From assembly GCA_948146395.1 (NCBI GenBank), contig OX411544.1:96025232-96089231 (forward strand): a DNA stretch of 64,000 nt. The letters are read 5' to 3'. How positions within the stretch are numbered: position 1 is the stretch's first letter; the number at the start of each line of letters is the position of its first letter. The notes below the pieces were generated by a model. That model was not told where the DNA came from and did not search any database. It was given only the letters and a program-made list of their open reading frames with translations. The translations under genes were made by a program, and so were the position numbers. This DNA is from Fragum whitleyi. Lineage: Eukaryota; Mollusca; Bivalvia; Cardiida; Cardiidae. Shown piece after piece: positions 1 to 10,311 of this stretch.

Positions 1-100
1 CTTTTTTAGAAAAGAAATGGACTGGTTGTCAAAAAAATATGCTCCTTTCTTAACGCTATTGAATCGAAACGCTTTCTTTGGTCCTCATTCCTATGTCATT

Positions 101-301
101 TTAAGTTCCAGACGCTAGAAAACGCAAGTAGCAGCTGGGCGAATCGTCCGGTGTTCTGCTTTCAACTCGACGCAAAACGACGAACTTATACTCGTTGGAT
201 TCGTTATTCGTCTTAACTTGGATTAAAAGGAAAGGGCAGTCGACTCCAATGCGCTGGTAGTCCTCAACGTTCTGGTTAATTTCTTTTTGTTTGTTTGACA
301 T
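101..301 (-). CDS. Possible short reading frame of unknown function
   Basis: A 66-codon minus-strand frame starts at an ATG (299-301) with a reasonable context and reads MSNKQKEINQNVEDYQRIG at its start. I recognise no family, signal peptide or membrane segment. In the second copy of this duplication (about 12,000-12,075) the ATG and first codons survive, but about 106 bp are missing and the frame is lost. This may be a fragment of an old gene carried in a repeat, or a chance frame. Confidence that it is a real gene is low. Confidence 0.15.
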   Translation of the reverse strand: MSNKQKEINQNVEDYQRIGVDCPFLLIQVKTNNESNEYKFVVLRRVESRTPDDSPSCYLRFLASGT

Positions 302-737
302 TTGAGGGAGTAGAATTCTAGTTTTCGCTTTGATTTAGATCTTTCGAAGATTTATCTTTGCAATCTCGTTCGATAAAGATGTTCACATTAAGTTAACTTC
401 TTGTGTTTTTGAATGATAAGTATTCCTTTTTCATCATTACGAATGTCATTGCCACTTAAAAATCATGGTATACTAATCTAGTAGTACTAGAGATGTAAAG
501 AGTATATTGCTATGTAATAGTTTTGTTCTAGAGATAAAAAGAAAAGTTTTTTGACAAATAATGATAACCAATTTCCCACCAATTTGGAGCTCGAATACTT
601 TATCTTTGATTATACAAAGAACGAGTATCTTTCTTTTTTATAACACGAACTTTTATGAAAACAATATGAGTAGGACCAGATTCAGGGTGGATAAATGCGT
701 GCAAACGTTTCCCTCTGAAATCAGAGTGAACATCGTC

Positions 738-852
738 GCCTTGCGTTCAGGGTGACAAAACAATAAAAACTGTTTGCAATTATACCCCGCTTTGTACGTA
801 CACTTTTCTGCATAGTTGGGTATAATTTGCAAACAGTTGGCAATGTTCAGTA
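738..852. repeat. PAL-1 palindrome, degenerate copy
   Basis: The left arm reads TTGCGTTCAGGGTGACAAAA, the centre has ATTATACCCCGCTTTG, and a weak right arm has GGGTATAATTTGCAAACAG. It belongs to the same family as 37,624-37,758. The matching copy in the second duplication unit lies at 12,532-12,645. Confidence 0.6.
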
Positions 853-904
853 GTAGGGGAGTATTATTCAACCACGCAAAGTTTCCTCCTCGCAACTAGC
901 CCTG

Positions 905-1962
905 ACGTCGCGCACGGTAATGCTTAACATTTGAAATCGCACGTCTCCCGTCAAGTTCAATCTGCTTTTCCTTCCAAAACCTGTAAGCCGATTGACCAAA
1001 TGAACAAGAAGAAGGTATACTTTTAAAGAATATTCGTTACGTGAACTGAGGGAAATCAAATTCTAGTTAATTTTAAGTTTCTTTGTCACAAAAACACTTA
1101 AATTACGTCTGTAAAACGTAACAAATTATGTGTTGGTTGATTTCCTTTAGACCCTTTAAATGCGTAAAATAGTTCGTGAAAAATGTTGAGAATGTTTATA
1201 TTTGCGCGACAAGGTTCATTTACTTAAAATATGACCTAAGACGTCTGTCAAAGAAATAAGAAACAATTGATAGAGATTTATTCAACAATTCAAAAGTTGT
1301 AAAACGTCAAATTTTAGCGAAAATTCGGCGTGAAATTTCACAAAGTTTTCTCAATATTTTTTTTCAATAATTGATAAAATTTTGAAAAATTTCAAAATAA
1401 AAATATTATTTTTTTCTAGTTTCTGATAATGTGGTCCGTAATACGAATACGCAATATACAACAAAATAAAAAGAGAAAATCTGTGTGGACACAATTTCTA
1501 CATTACGCGAATTTTAAAGCCAGTTTTCAAAATTTTTCGCTGCAGCGTTTCATTAAAAAACTGATTATCATAAATTATTTTATATTTTTGAAATATTATT
1601 TTTTTCGTACAATCACCTTGAAAAACTTCGTATAGATACATTTGAAAATATAAAAAATATTAAGATTTGTTTGTGTGGACATACTTTTCAAAAACGCAGT
1701 CTTTTTTAACGTCTTACGTTATAACATTGCGCGCTGTCCTTTTCTGAGCAAACAATGACAAAATGATTAAAGCTGATGTATGATAAAATTGCTTCCTGCG
1801 GGAAAAAATATATCTTGTCGTACTCGGTATATTACTTATACGACAATTTAAAATAAATTCGCATGACAAAGCGAACATTCAATAAACAAGAAGCGCTTCA
1901 GAAAAGTACGTGGTGTAATAACGTCTAAATAGCAAATCGACGTTACAAAGCGTGCGTGACGT
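905..1962. mobile_element. 1,058-bp TIR element with CCCTG target duplication
   Basis: The element starts ACGTCGCGCACG and ends CGTGCGTGACGT, which are inverted repeats over 12 bp with one mismatch. CCCTG stands directly on both sides (900-904 and 1963-1967). The second copy of the host duplication (12,690-12,701) has the uninterrupted site with a single CCCTG, so it is the pre-insertion allele. No transposase is encoded; the one 68-codon frame inside (1429-1635) is very AT-rich and looks random. The element is therefore non-autonomous, and its superfamily is not assigned. Internally it is AT-rich without other clear repeats. Confidence 0.75.
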
Positions 1963-2047
1963 CCCTGCGTTCAGGATCACAAAACGGTGCAAAGCGGGGT
2001 ATAATTTGCAATTTGTTTGCACCGTATTATCTTTCTGAACGCAGAAC
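1963..2047. repeat. PAL-1 palindrome, internally deleted derivative
   Basis: It starts CCCTGCGTTCAGGATCACAA and ends TTTCTGAACGCAG. One copy of the GCGGGGTATAATTTGCA half-centre is kept, so the palindrome has lost part of one arm. The same derivative is found at 12,697-12,780 in the second duplication unit, so the deletion predates the duplication. Confidence 0.65.
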
Positions 2048-2316
2048 ATAGGTCCTTCTCACTAATTAGCATACAATAAAATAAACAAAATTTATTGAAT
2101 TAAACAATATTACAATACTTACAGCATATATCAAAATGGATTAGACAAAAAAGAGAAATGCATGGATTAAGAGAAGAACATATAGTTAACGTGAACATAA
2201 TTTATCACTTTTTACGAGAAAGTGCGTAATTAAGAAAATTTTCCAATTTTGAAACAACAGTCTTTGATTTGTTTGTCATATGATTGGTAATTTTTTTAAT
2301 AGTAGGCCAAGTATGA

Positions 2317-2520
2317 TAGTATCTTCTATCTTATAATTATACAAATATCCGTGTGATAACATCCTGTATGATATTTTTTTATGATATCACATTGTTATTT
2401 TTAGAACAATGATATAATGCGTTTATTTTTAGAAACTTGCATTTCAGTTTAAAAAAAATGACGAAAACAAGACAAATAGAGGTTATAAAATAAATATAAT
2501 ACGTACCTGGTGTATTGTAT
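2317..2520. repeat. PAL-2 family body (palindrome missing)
   Basis: The stretch from TCTTATAATTATACAAATAT through AATACGTACCTGGTGTATTG matches 13,052-13,255, 20,700-20,945 and, inverted, 23,370-23,545. In this copy the sequence leaves the family right after TGTATGAAAA, and the CTCGGCAGAGCC hairpin present in the other copies is absent. Confidence 0.65.
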
Positions 2521-3293
2521 GAAAATTTTTATTATTTGAATTTTAAACGAATTATCGGCCTTTCATTGGCGGACAAATTTGGACGATCGGTAAAGATATA
2601 TATTCAGATTTTGTACTAACACATATTGTAAGTACTTATCTACCGACATCGCTCTAGCTTTAAAGCATTTCATATGATTATCCATAACTGATAGAAAACA
2701 TTATATTCTACTTAGCGAAATGATATGACGAAATATAAAGCATTATATATAATTCAATAGTGTTATCATTATTTTAATTTTTAAATATAATGTCATGACC
2801 TTCACAACTTTTGTCCTTTCTTGAGTCGATTTCATGGAACAGTGTAATTACTTACAAAGATAGGTCTCAAAAAAGAAATCTTTCTGCACAAGTATCAAAA
2901 TGCGGTTGTTAGGGAATCCATCCTCTCTGTGGTGTTAACGATACCACGTCTACGAAAGAATAAATGGAATTAGCTTCGTGAATGAAAAAATACCTCCGAC
3001 GTATAGGAATCTTCAGTAATAGAAATCTTCTATCCAGTACGCTCATCAATGTTTATGACCAGAGCTGGCTGTTTTATAGACTTTTATTGCTCGGTTAAAT
3101 TGGCCACGTTAAATCTCTGATGACCTTAGAATGCAACAATATGGTTTACTACGTAGTGATCTCCCCTTGCAAGATGGAGGACATGGATTTTTACCGCTTC
3201 GTGAAAAAATAGGAAAAATAGGAATATGTTGGATTTAATCAGTGCCGATCATGTATTACATGGATAAAACCAGTTCTAGACACAACCACCTAA
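2521..3293. other. Gene-free AT-rich stretch before the LINE
   Basis: I see no open frame or structured repeat here. The 5' end of the LINE must lie somewhere in this interval or at its right end, but no target duplication or promoter motif marks it. Confidence 0.4.
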
Positions 3294-4519
3294 ATGCCTC
3301 AGGATAAAAAGTCTGGAAAAAAGAAGAAAGGAGAAGGAAATAAGAGGAAAATATTTCTCCTTTGTCAACAGAGGTGAAAACGGTGAACACTAATCAAGGT
3401 GAACAGTCCAGCTATACAGAAACAAGTTCACACCAAAACAAAAACGGACTTATAAACAACCAATGTACACCAGAAAATCAAAGTAAATTCTTTCGTTATT
3501 CTTCTCCTTCTCCTTCACAATTTTACTCCCTAGACGCTCCGGATAACCACAGCAACATGAGCAACATGAACAATATAAACAATGTGAACAATATGAGCAA
3601 TAACCCAATACCTCAGTCATATAATGGGCAATTTGTTCAGTCACCCTCGGGACAATATAACCCTCAGTTTATGGCATCGACCCCGTACTACCAGCAAGCA
3701 CCAGCGCAAACACCACCTTGGGCCGAAAGTATCATAAATGATAACAAACGCATCATAAACGATCTCCAAAACATAAAGACAGCTGTAGCACGAATAGAAA
3801 ATGTTGAGAAAACGGTAACATCCATAAACGTACGGCTACTCGACTTGGAAAAAAAAGTTACCAATTTAGATCAAAGAGTAGTTGAAGTTGAATCAGCTAG
3901 TCAATTCATTAATGAAAAATACGAGAAACAAAAAGGAGATCTACAAACAGCAAAAGACAATATGAACAATCTCAAAGAATCGTGTGAAAAACTACAGACT
4001 AATATGGAATCGTTGAAAGTACAACACGACCAGATGAAAAGCAAAGTGGCTGATAACGAATATCGATCCATGCGCGAAAACCTTATATTTTACGGCATAA
4101 AGGAAAATCTGTCCGACTCTAAAAGTATGGAGCAACAGCCTGAAAATTGTGATTTGTTGGTAAAGGAATTTATCCAAAATCATTTACATATAGACAGCAG
4201 TGAAATCTTGTTTGATAGAGCGCATAGGTTGGGCAATAAGAACAACAAGTCTGATAAACCACGCCCAATAGTGGTTAAATTCCATTATTACCACGAAAGG
4301 GAAAGAATAAAAAATGCGTCATTTCCATTAAAGGAGAATCTCAAAAAGAAAAATCTCGGTGTAGGCGTGCAGCTCCCGAAGGACTGGCGTGATTCTCGCA
4401 AACCCTTATACGAGGTGATGAATGCTGAGAAGAAAAAAGGAAAAAAATGCAGATTTGTCGGCGAAAAACTTTTTATAGAAGGCCATGAATACAAACCCAC
4501 CCAAACTAAACATACATAA
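3294..4519 (+). CDS. LINE ORF1 protein (L1 ORF1p-like), 5' frameshift
   Basis: ORF1p-type proteins bind the element RNA as trimers and act as nucleic-acid chaperones. The main frame runs from 3344 (after a stop at 3341) to TAA at 4517-4519, about 390 residues. A low-complexity N/S/Q/M-rich head covers roughly residues 1-110 counted from 3362. A coiled coil follows (about 125-225, with heptads such as IENVEKTVTSINVRLLDLEK). Then comes an RRM-like segment with NLIFYGIKE and a Transposase_22-like carboxyl part with FDRAHRLGN and RPIVVKFHYY. There is no ATG in this frame near the start: position 3362 is TTG. A plausible basic start (ATG at 3294, MPQDKKSGKKKK) lies in another frame and stops at about 3375, so one indel near 3350-3370 probably separates start and body. 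That means a defective copy or a sequence error. Confidence 0.82.
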
Positions 4520-7500
4520 AGATGTCGTGAAGAACAATTAAATATTGTATCATGGAACGTGAACGGACTTGTACGAAAAATATCAGATGCGGACTTTATT
4601 GAGAAAATTGTTGAAAACGATATAGTTATCCTTCAAGAAACTTGGTTAGCCCCGAATACCCATTATAATTTGGACATATTAGGATATAACTCACATCATC
4701 TGTACGGTAATAAATCCCCTCTAGTGAGAAAAGGAAGATTTAGTGGGGGCATAAGCATATATTTTAAAAACTATTTAAAAGATAATATACAAATTTACAA
4801 AGATCATCAAAGTGGTATATTATGGTTAAAAGTTTGTAAAAGTTTGTTTAATTTTGATGCAGATGTTTATTTATGTTGTATATACATTCCACCTAGTGGA
4901 TCAAAAATATTGCAAAATAGCGATCTAGATTTGTTCGATTTATTAGAAACCGATATTGAATTATTGAAATCAAAGGGAAAAATATTTATTGTTGGCGATT
5001 TTAATGCCAGAACTGCTACCGAATTAGATTATATTATTTACGATCAAAATTTTAAAATAGACTCGGATCAGCCAGAGCGAGAAATCATTAACCGTGTAAG
5101 CAAAGATCATGTGATCGACGCGTATGGCAGACGACTCATTCAACTTTGTAAAAATAGCGATTTGCTCATAGGCAACGGTCGTATTGGAAGTGATCAAATT
5201 TTGGGGGATTATACATTCCTCAATCAAAATGGGTCGAGTATAGTGGATTATCTCTTAATCAATTATGATGATTTTAACATTATTCAAGATTTTGCCATTC
5301 TTCCACCAAACGAGTTTTCTGACCACTGTCCGCTTCTCATTTGCATAAAAAGGTTACGCCCTAATACTAAATCACGTGATAAAGCCTCTAATGATTCGCT
5401 GTTTATTGCATGGGATGATTCCCTTGTACAAACATTCAGAAACGATTTGTTGGATAATATTGAAAGACTCCGCCTTATTACGGATAACTTACAAAATGTT
5501 TCTATTGATGATACAGTCCAACAATTTACTTCATATTTACAAGAAAATGCAATTAAGACATTTGGAAAAACTAGAACAGACAAATCAAATAAAATTCATA
5601 ATAATAATAAATGGTTTAATGCCGAATGCTACGAGGCTCGTAAAGAATTTAATAAAGCGAGAAATATTTATTTGAGAAACAAAACTGTAGAAAACAAAAA
5701 TCTATTTATGACTAACAAACGTATCTACACAAAAATTAAAAGAAAGCGAAAAAAAGAGTACAAAAGAAACGAAGGAATCCGAATATCAAAACTTGCAAAC
5801 ACAGACCCAAAATCCTTTTGGAAAAATATTAATTCAAAAAGCAAAAAGACTACACAAAATCCAGACTCAATAACAATTGAAAATATGCAAGAACATTTTA
5901 ATAAATTGTACGATTCTGAGAATCCCAACAATTATTCTTATGCAGAAACAAATAACGACATTAATGACGAATATCTCGATCAAATCTTTACGGAAGAAGA
6001 AGTTAAAAAAGCCATATTTTCTCAAAAGAATGGTAAGAGTGCTGGAAATGACCATATTATTGCTGAAATATTTAAGAATTCATTTGATATTATAGGTCCG
6101 TTTTTAACATTATTGTATAATAAGATATTTGATAATGGAATTTACCCCGGAAGTTGGGGTGAAGGCATTATAGTACCTATTTTTAAAGGAGGCACCCCCG
6201 AACCAAAGAATTTTCGAGGGATCACCCTTAATAACATTATTTCAAAAATCTATTCAAAGTTACTTGTTACAAGATTAAACCGTTGGTCGGAGACGAACCA
6301 AAAAATCATTGATAACCAATATGGGTTACAAAAGGGAAAATCTACCACTGACTGTCTTTTTATTTTACATGCCCTTATTTCAAAAACTTTGGATAGTAAC
6401 AAAAAACTATACGTAGCTTTCCTAGATTGGGAAAAAATGTTCGATAAAATAGACAGATCCCTTCTTTTTCAAAAATTAATTAAAGAGCAAATCAGCTGTA
6501 AATTTGTGAAATCAATCAGATCAATGTATGACGTCGTAAAATCGTTTGTTCGATACAGATCAGAAGAGTCGGATTTCATTTTTTCACACATTGGTGTGAA
6601 ACAAGGCGATCCGTCAAGCAGTATTTTATGTTTATTCTACCTCAACGATTTACTTCAAAGTATAAATAGTAACGTTAACGGTATTATGTCTGTAAATCAG
6701 TTACAGTTATTTTTATTATTATTTGCTGACGACGCGGCTGTATTTACGCAAGACCCTGTTTCGCTTCAATTAATACTCAATGATATTGAACAATATTGCA
6801 ACACATGGAAGTTAAAACTCAATACACAAAAAACAAAAATAATGATTTTCGAAAAAGGTCGACACACAAACTTCGATTTTTACTTAAACAACACTAAACT
6901 TGAAATTGTTAAATCTTTTAAATATCTCGGAATTAACCTTTATAAAAACGGAAAATGGAATCGATCTCAATCCGATATCGCCCAACGCGCATTATTTGCT
7001 GTACACAAATTATTTGTTACTTTCAACGAATTAGATTTACCTATTTCAAATAAACTCAAACTTTTTGAGAGTCTTGTTTTACCGATCCTGAACTACGCCG
7101 GGGAGGTCTGGGGAAACCATCCAGCACCGGAAGTCGAAACAGTATTTAAAAAGTTTTGTCGAAAAATTTTAATTGTTAAAAAATCAACAAATCTAGATGC
7201 TATCTATGGTGAACTTGGACGCATACCATTAAGAATTCAAAGAAAATTGCTGATCATCAAATATTGGATTAAGCTAATTAAGACTAACGAAAATTCTATT
7301 CTGTCTAATACGTATAAGATGTTGATCGATGATTTAGAAAATGGACATGATTATAACACATCAAATTGGGCTTATCAAGTAAGAAGCATACTGGATGAAT
7401 CTGGTTTGCATTTCATTTGGCAAAACCAATTTGTTATTGAAGTCAACTATGAATTAATAAAACAGAGATTGTTAGATATATATTACCAAGAATGGTACGC

Positions 7501-7900
7501 AAATATCAATTATTCAAATCGTCTACAAACCTATTCATTATTCAAACACGATTTTAATTTTGAACATTACTTAGATTTTATAAACGATAAAAGATTTAGA
7601 TGTTCCCTAACAAAATTTAGATTGTCTTCACATAATTTAGATATTGAAGAAGGAAGATACCAGAATATTGCAAGAACTAATCGGATCTGCAGATATTGTA
7701 ACTCAAATAGCATAGAAAACGAATACCATTTCCTACTGATTTGCCCGAAATATGATGCAATTAGAAAGAAATATCTTAAACGGTATTACTACGTTTGGCC
7801 AACTTTACAGAAATTTACAAATTTACTAACAAACAAATCAAAAACTGTTATTCTAAACCTATCTAAATACCTATACTTTGCTTTTCTCCAAAGAAAATGA
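4520..7900 (+). CDS. LINE ORF2: APE-type endonuclease plus reverse transcriptase
   Basis: ORF2p nicks the target DNA and reverse transcribes the element RNA at the nick. The amino end has the exonuclease-endonuclease-phosphatase fold: WNVNG (4553-4567), LQETWL, the FIVGDFNART motif near 4990, and SDHCPLL near 5320. The RT domain has NGKSAGNDHI near 6030, the first catalytic Asp in FLDWEKMFD near 6420, GVKQGDP near 6595, and FADD near 6723. The carboxyl end has a C-x2-C-x8-H-x4-C pattern (CRYC...HFLLIC, near 7690-7745). The frame is open from the codon after the ORF1 stop, in the same frame as ORF1. It has no ATG before the essential WNVNG; the first candidate initiator is the GTG at 4559. GVKQGDPSSS differs from the usual (R/K)QGCPLSP, which may be a lineage trait or damage. 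Length is about 1,127 codons, normal for the class. Confidence 0.93.
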   Translation, partial: RCREEQLNIVSWNVNGLVRKISDADFIEKIVENDIVILQETWLAPNTHYNLDILGYNSHHLYGNKSPLVRKGRFSGGISIYFKNYLKDNIQIYKDHQSGILWLKVCKSLFNFDADVYLCCIYIPPSGSKILQNSDLDLFDLLETDIELLKSKGKIFIVGDFNARTATELDYIIYDQNFKIDSDQPEREIINRVSKDHVIDAYGRRLIQLCKNSDLLIGNGRIGSDQILGDYTFLNQNGSSIVDYLLINYDDFNIIQDFAILPPNEFSDHCPLLICIKRLRPNTKSRDKASNDSLFIAWDDSLVQTFRNDLLDNIERLRLITDNLQNVSIDDTVQQFTSYLQENAIKTFGKTRTDKSNKIHNNNKWFNAECYEARKEFNKARNIYLRNKTVENKNLFMTNKRIYTKIKRKRKKEYKRNEGIRISKLANTDPKSFWKNINSKSKKTTQNPDSITIENMQEHFNKLYDSENPNNYSYAETNNDINDEYLDQIFTEEEVKKAIFSQKNGKSAGNDHIIAEIFKNSFDIIGPFLTLLYNKIFDNGIYPGSWGEGIIVPIFKGGTPEPKNFRGITLNNIISKIYSKLLVTRLNRWSETNQKIIDNQYGLQKGKSTTDCLFILHALISKTLDSNKKLYVAFLDWEKMFDKIDRSLLFQKLIKEQISCKFVKSIRSMYDVVKSFVRYRSEESDFIFSHIGVKQGDPSSSILCLFYLNDLLQSINSNVNGIMSVNQLQLFLLLFADDAAVFTQDPVSLQLILNDIEQYCNTWKLKLNTQKTKIMIFEKGRHTNFDFYLNNTKLEIVKSFKYLGINLYKNGKWNRSQSDIAQRALFAVHKLFVTFNELDLPISNKLKLFESLVLPILNYAGEVWGNHPAPEVETVFKKFCRKILIVKKSTNLDAIYGELGRIPLRIQRKLLIIKYWIKLIKTNENSILSNTYKMLIDDLENGHDYNTSNWAYQVRSILDESGLHFIWQNQFVIEVNYELIKQRLLDIYYQEWYANINYSNRLQTYSLFKHDFNFEHYLDFINDKRFRCSLTKFRLSSHNLDIEEGRYQNIARTNRICRYCNSNSIENEYHFLLICPKYDAIRKKYLKRYYYVWPTLQKFTNLLTNKSKTVILNLSKYLYFAFLQRK

Positions 7901-8006
7901 TATCTATTTTGTTCACGTAATTGATATGTTCTTCTGTTAACCATGTCGAACCCTCTATTTTGTTTGATTCAATTTGTTTTGCTGTAAACATTGTAATGTT
8001 TAATGC

Positions 8007-8035
8007 AATAAACTATATGTATTGTATTGTATTGT
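8007..8035 (+). terminator. LINE 3' end: AATAAA and ATTGT tail
   Basis: A poly(A) signal hexamer at 8007-8012 is followed 8 bases later by three ATTGT units (8021-8035). LINEs that end in a short tandem repeat instead of poly(A) use it in target-primed reverse transcription. This fixes the 3' boundary of the element to within a few bases. Confidence 0.65.
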
Positions 8036-8037
8036 AC

Positions 8038-8735
8038 TACCACTACAACTGAAAGAACCGAACACGTACTTTTTGTTTCTCAACAGGAGCAATAAATCGG
8101 TTACACAAGATATATTGAATATTAAAATGTATGAAATAATAATCAGGCTATGGACTGTGATTTTTTTTACCCGAAAACAAGTTTTCAGAAATGTGGTATT
8201 ATGCCTTTCCTTCATTTTACGGTATTTGGAGAGAGAGACGGCTCGCTACCTACGAATACATTTACTGCCTGATTTGGGATTCTTGTATTACATAACAGTG
8301 AAAAGGTCCCCCTTCCTTTAAGTCATACCGGCATCAAAAACATACTTTTTTGTAAACTCACTCCAACAAATTATGGTATTTAGTATTCAAACAACTCAGG
8401 TAAGAGCTAAATCAAATGACATTCTCGCAGTGTACTTTAAGAACTCTGTAATTGTTCAGTTTCTTTGAAATGCAAGTAACATTATTTTCCTTGTTTGAGA
8501 GAGTAGAGCAATAAACTGTAAACGTAACACCTTTGTAAAGACGAGATAATGAGAATTCGTTATTCTTTATTACGTAGGTCTTTAACCCTAATACAAACCT
8601 GATATTAATCTAGACCTACTAAAAGATCTAAAGGATTTATATTTATGTAACTAGAGTCAGTTAATTAAGTGGTGATGAGTTGAGAGCGGAATTCTCTAAA
8701 GAATGATGAGTTCTTCTCACTCATTTACAGTTAAC
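8038..8735. other. Gene-free stretch
   Basis: There are no coding or RNA genes that I can support. The 99-codon plus-strand frame here has no recognisable domain and overlaps the LINE tail. Confidence 0.5.
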
Positions 8736-9118
8736 AACATGGTAAAATTGACAAGGTGAATGATTTTGGAATGAAATTGAATGAGTGCGACGAATTTTTT
8801 TTTGAGTGAAATTGAAGGGTGGTAATCCAACATAGCTAATTTTGTTCTGGATGAATAAGATTAGCGATATTTATTACCCCCGTCCTTAAATAAAAAATCC
8901 ATACAAGATCTATAAATAGCTTCATTTTCTTCAAGACCTAAGCAGGCGCTCATAATTTCAATTATGTCAGTGGAATCGCTATTTTTTTTCTGTTGGTGAT
9001 TTTTGAGCATTTTTCAATGGTTTCAGTGAATGTTTGGAATGAATGAATGAATGAATGGAGCGCAGAGTGAGCGATTTAGAACGGTTTTGAATGAGATGAA
9101 TGTCAATTTCACTATGTG
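8736..9118. mobile_element. MITE-B copy 1
   Basis: The left end is GTTAACAACATGGTAAAATTG and the right end TGTCAATTTCACTATGTGA, giving inverted ends around AAATTGAC. The body carries GAATGAATGAATGAATG near 9036-9052 and GCGATTTAGAACGGTTTTGA. The same ends and body recur at 9883-10,311, 47,248-47,652 and 62,811-63,213, with partial copies at 14,060-14,231 and 21,072-21,252. It is non-coding and hence non-autonomous. Confidence 0.65.
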
Positions 9119-9654
9119 ATTACCTCTAGTACCAACAACTAAATGTAAACGTAGTCTTTTCTATCTCAAATACTGTACAGGGCAAGAACAATGTTTAGTT
9201 CTTGTCTTTCTAGGTTTAATTCAACCGCGGTATACGAAAACGCGGGAAATTGTGGAATAGCCAGAAGTAGGGGTGGACTAAACTCAAATTTTTCAAGCGT
9301 GAGATAACGGTACTTAATTACAAATGTTATCACGTATATACTGATCGAGTTAAGACACTCATCAAGAAAAATACTTTTTCTCCCAATAGATATTTATTGC
9401 CTTTTGACGTTTCAAATTTAAGTTCTTCATGATGAAGTCAATTTCGAAAGCACGTTACTTTTACGCTATGACACATGAAGTTTACATATGTAATTCAAAG
9501 GATGTTTAGAGTACCAGTAGTTTTGTGTTTCTGTGATCCTTCAGTATAGTTTAAAAACCGTGACAGCAAAAATTTCGTTGATCCCAATTCATCTATATTA
9601 AACTCGTCGAAAGTTTGTTTATAAACATTCAGATAGCATGGTTTACCTATAGCC
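9119..9654. other. Gene-free stretch
   Basis: No coding, RNA or repeat feature stands out in this interval. Confidence 0.5.
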
Positions 9655-9778
9655 TATGCCTTGCGTTCAAGATGACAAAAAGGTGTTTACAATTTGCCAA
9701 TTATACCCCGACTGCACGTGAACTTGCATGCAAAGCGCGGTAAGGATGGAAACCCGTTTGCACTCTTTTGCCAGCTGA
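9655..9778. repeat. PAL-1 palindrome, degenerate copy
   Basis: The left arm is CCTTGCGTTCAAGATGACAA, the centre GCACGTGAACTTGCATGCAA, and the right arm is decayed (CCGTTTGCACTCTTTTG). The family is recognised by the GTTCA.GATGACAAAA and ATTATACCCCG blocks. Confidence 0.6.
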
Positions 9779-9882
9779 ATTAAATTCACTTCACCAAACG
9801 TAGGAAATTCATTACATTTGTTAAATCTTATACTGCTTTAACACATCTTCTCTCGCACCCTAGATGTTTATTCTAAATTACT

Positions 9883-10311
9883 GTTAACAACATCATGATA
9901 TAGACAAGGTCAGTAATTTTGGAATGAAATTGAATGTGTGAGGAGACAGGTTTTGAATAAAATTTAGGTTATTTAATCTAATATCATTAATCGGATGATA
10001 TAAGCGATGTTTTTGTTACATCCTTTTATTAAAATATTCGTCATTTTAGGATTACGTGTCTTCACGTCCTAATCAAGCGTTTTTAACTCCAATCAAGTGT
10101 TAGGATTGAGGACAGATTTTATCGATTTGAATGAAATATCGTTCGTTTTGAACGGTTTCGACGTGTTTCTAAAAAACTTAAAAAAAGTAGCGTTTTTAAT
10201 GCTATCAGTATTTTTTTTTTCTTTTTTTGAATGAATGAATTAATTGAGCACTGTAAGGGTGATTTAGAACGGTTTTGATTGAGGTGAACGTCAATTTCAT
10301 GATGTTACTAA
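9883..10311. mobile_element. MITE-B copy 2
   Basis: The left end is GTTAACAACATCATGA and the right end TCATGATGTTACTAAC, inverted repeats with two mismatches over 16 bp. The inner end has TTTAGAACGGTTTTGATTGA and AACGTCAATTTCATGATG as in copy 1. It lies 765 bp from copy 1 in the same orientation and has a different centre with poly-T runs. Confidence 0.7.

Larger units (their letters stand above)
1..904. repeat. Direct duplication unit, copy 1 (left part)
   Basis: This stretch is repeated in the same orientation at 11,880-12,695 with high similarity, judged by eye. Shared landmarks include the start (aaaagaaatgg...tggttgtcaaaa), the run gtcattgccact, and the PAL-1 relic near 740-850. Copy 1 contains about 106 bp (roughly 173-278) that copy 2 lacks. 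After 904 the match breaks because a TIR element sits at 905-1962, then resumes at 1963. It could be a segmental duplication or two copies of a longer dispersed repeat; a genome-wide copy count would decide. Confidence 0.8.
3294..8037 (+). mobile_element. Non-LTR retrotransposon (LINE), near full length
   Basis: The element has two large frames: ORF1 with a coiled coil and nucleic-acid binding domain, and ORF2 with endonuclease, reverse transcriptase and a C-terminal CCHC-like motif. They are followed by a short 3' UTR with AATAAA (8007-8012) and a tail of short ATTGT repeats (8021-8035) in place of poly(A). ORF2 has no internal stops, so the copy is fairly young. The ORF1 amino end appears frameshifted. 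The 5' boundary is uncertain and no target duplication was found. ORF1 resembles L1 ORF1p, but the clade (L1/Tx1 group or another with simple-repeat tails) is not settled. Confidence 0.88.

Noticed and set aside
5376..5675. Long secondary frame inside LINE ORF2
   Set aside because: It overlaps ORF2 in another frame, with no domain content.
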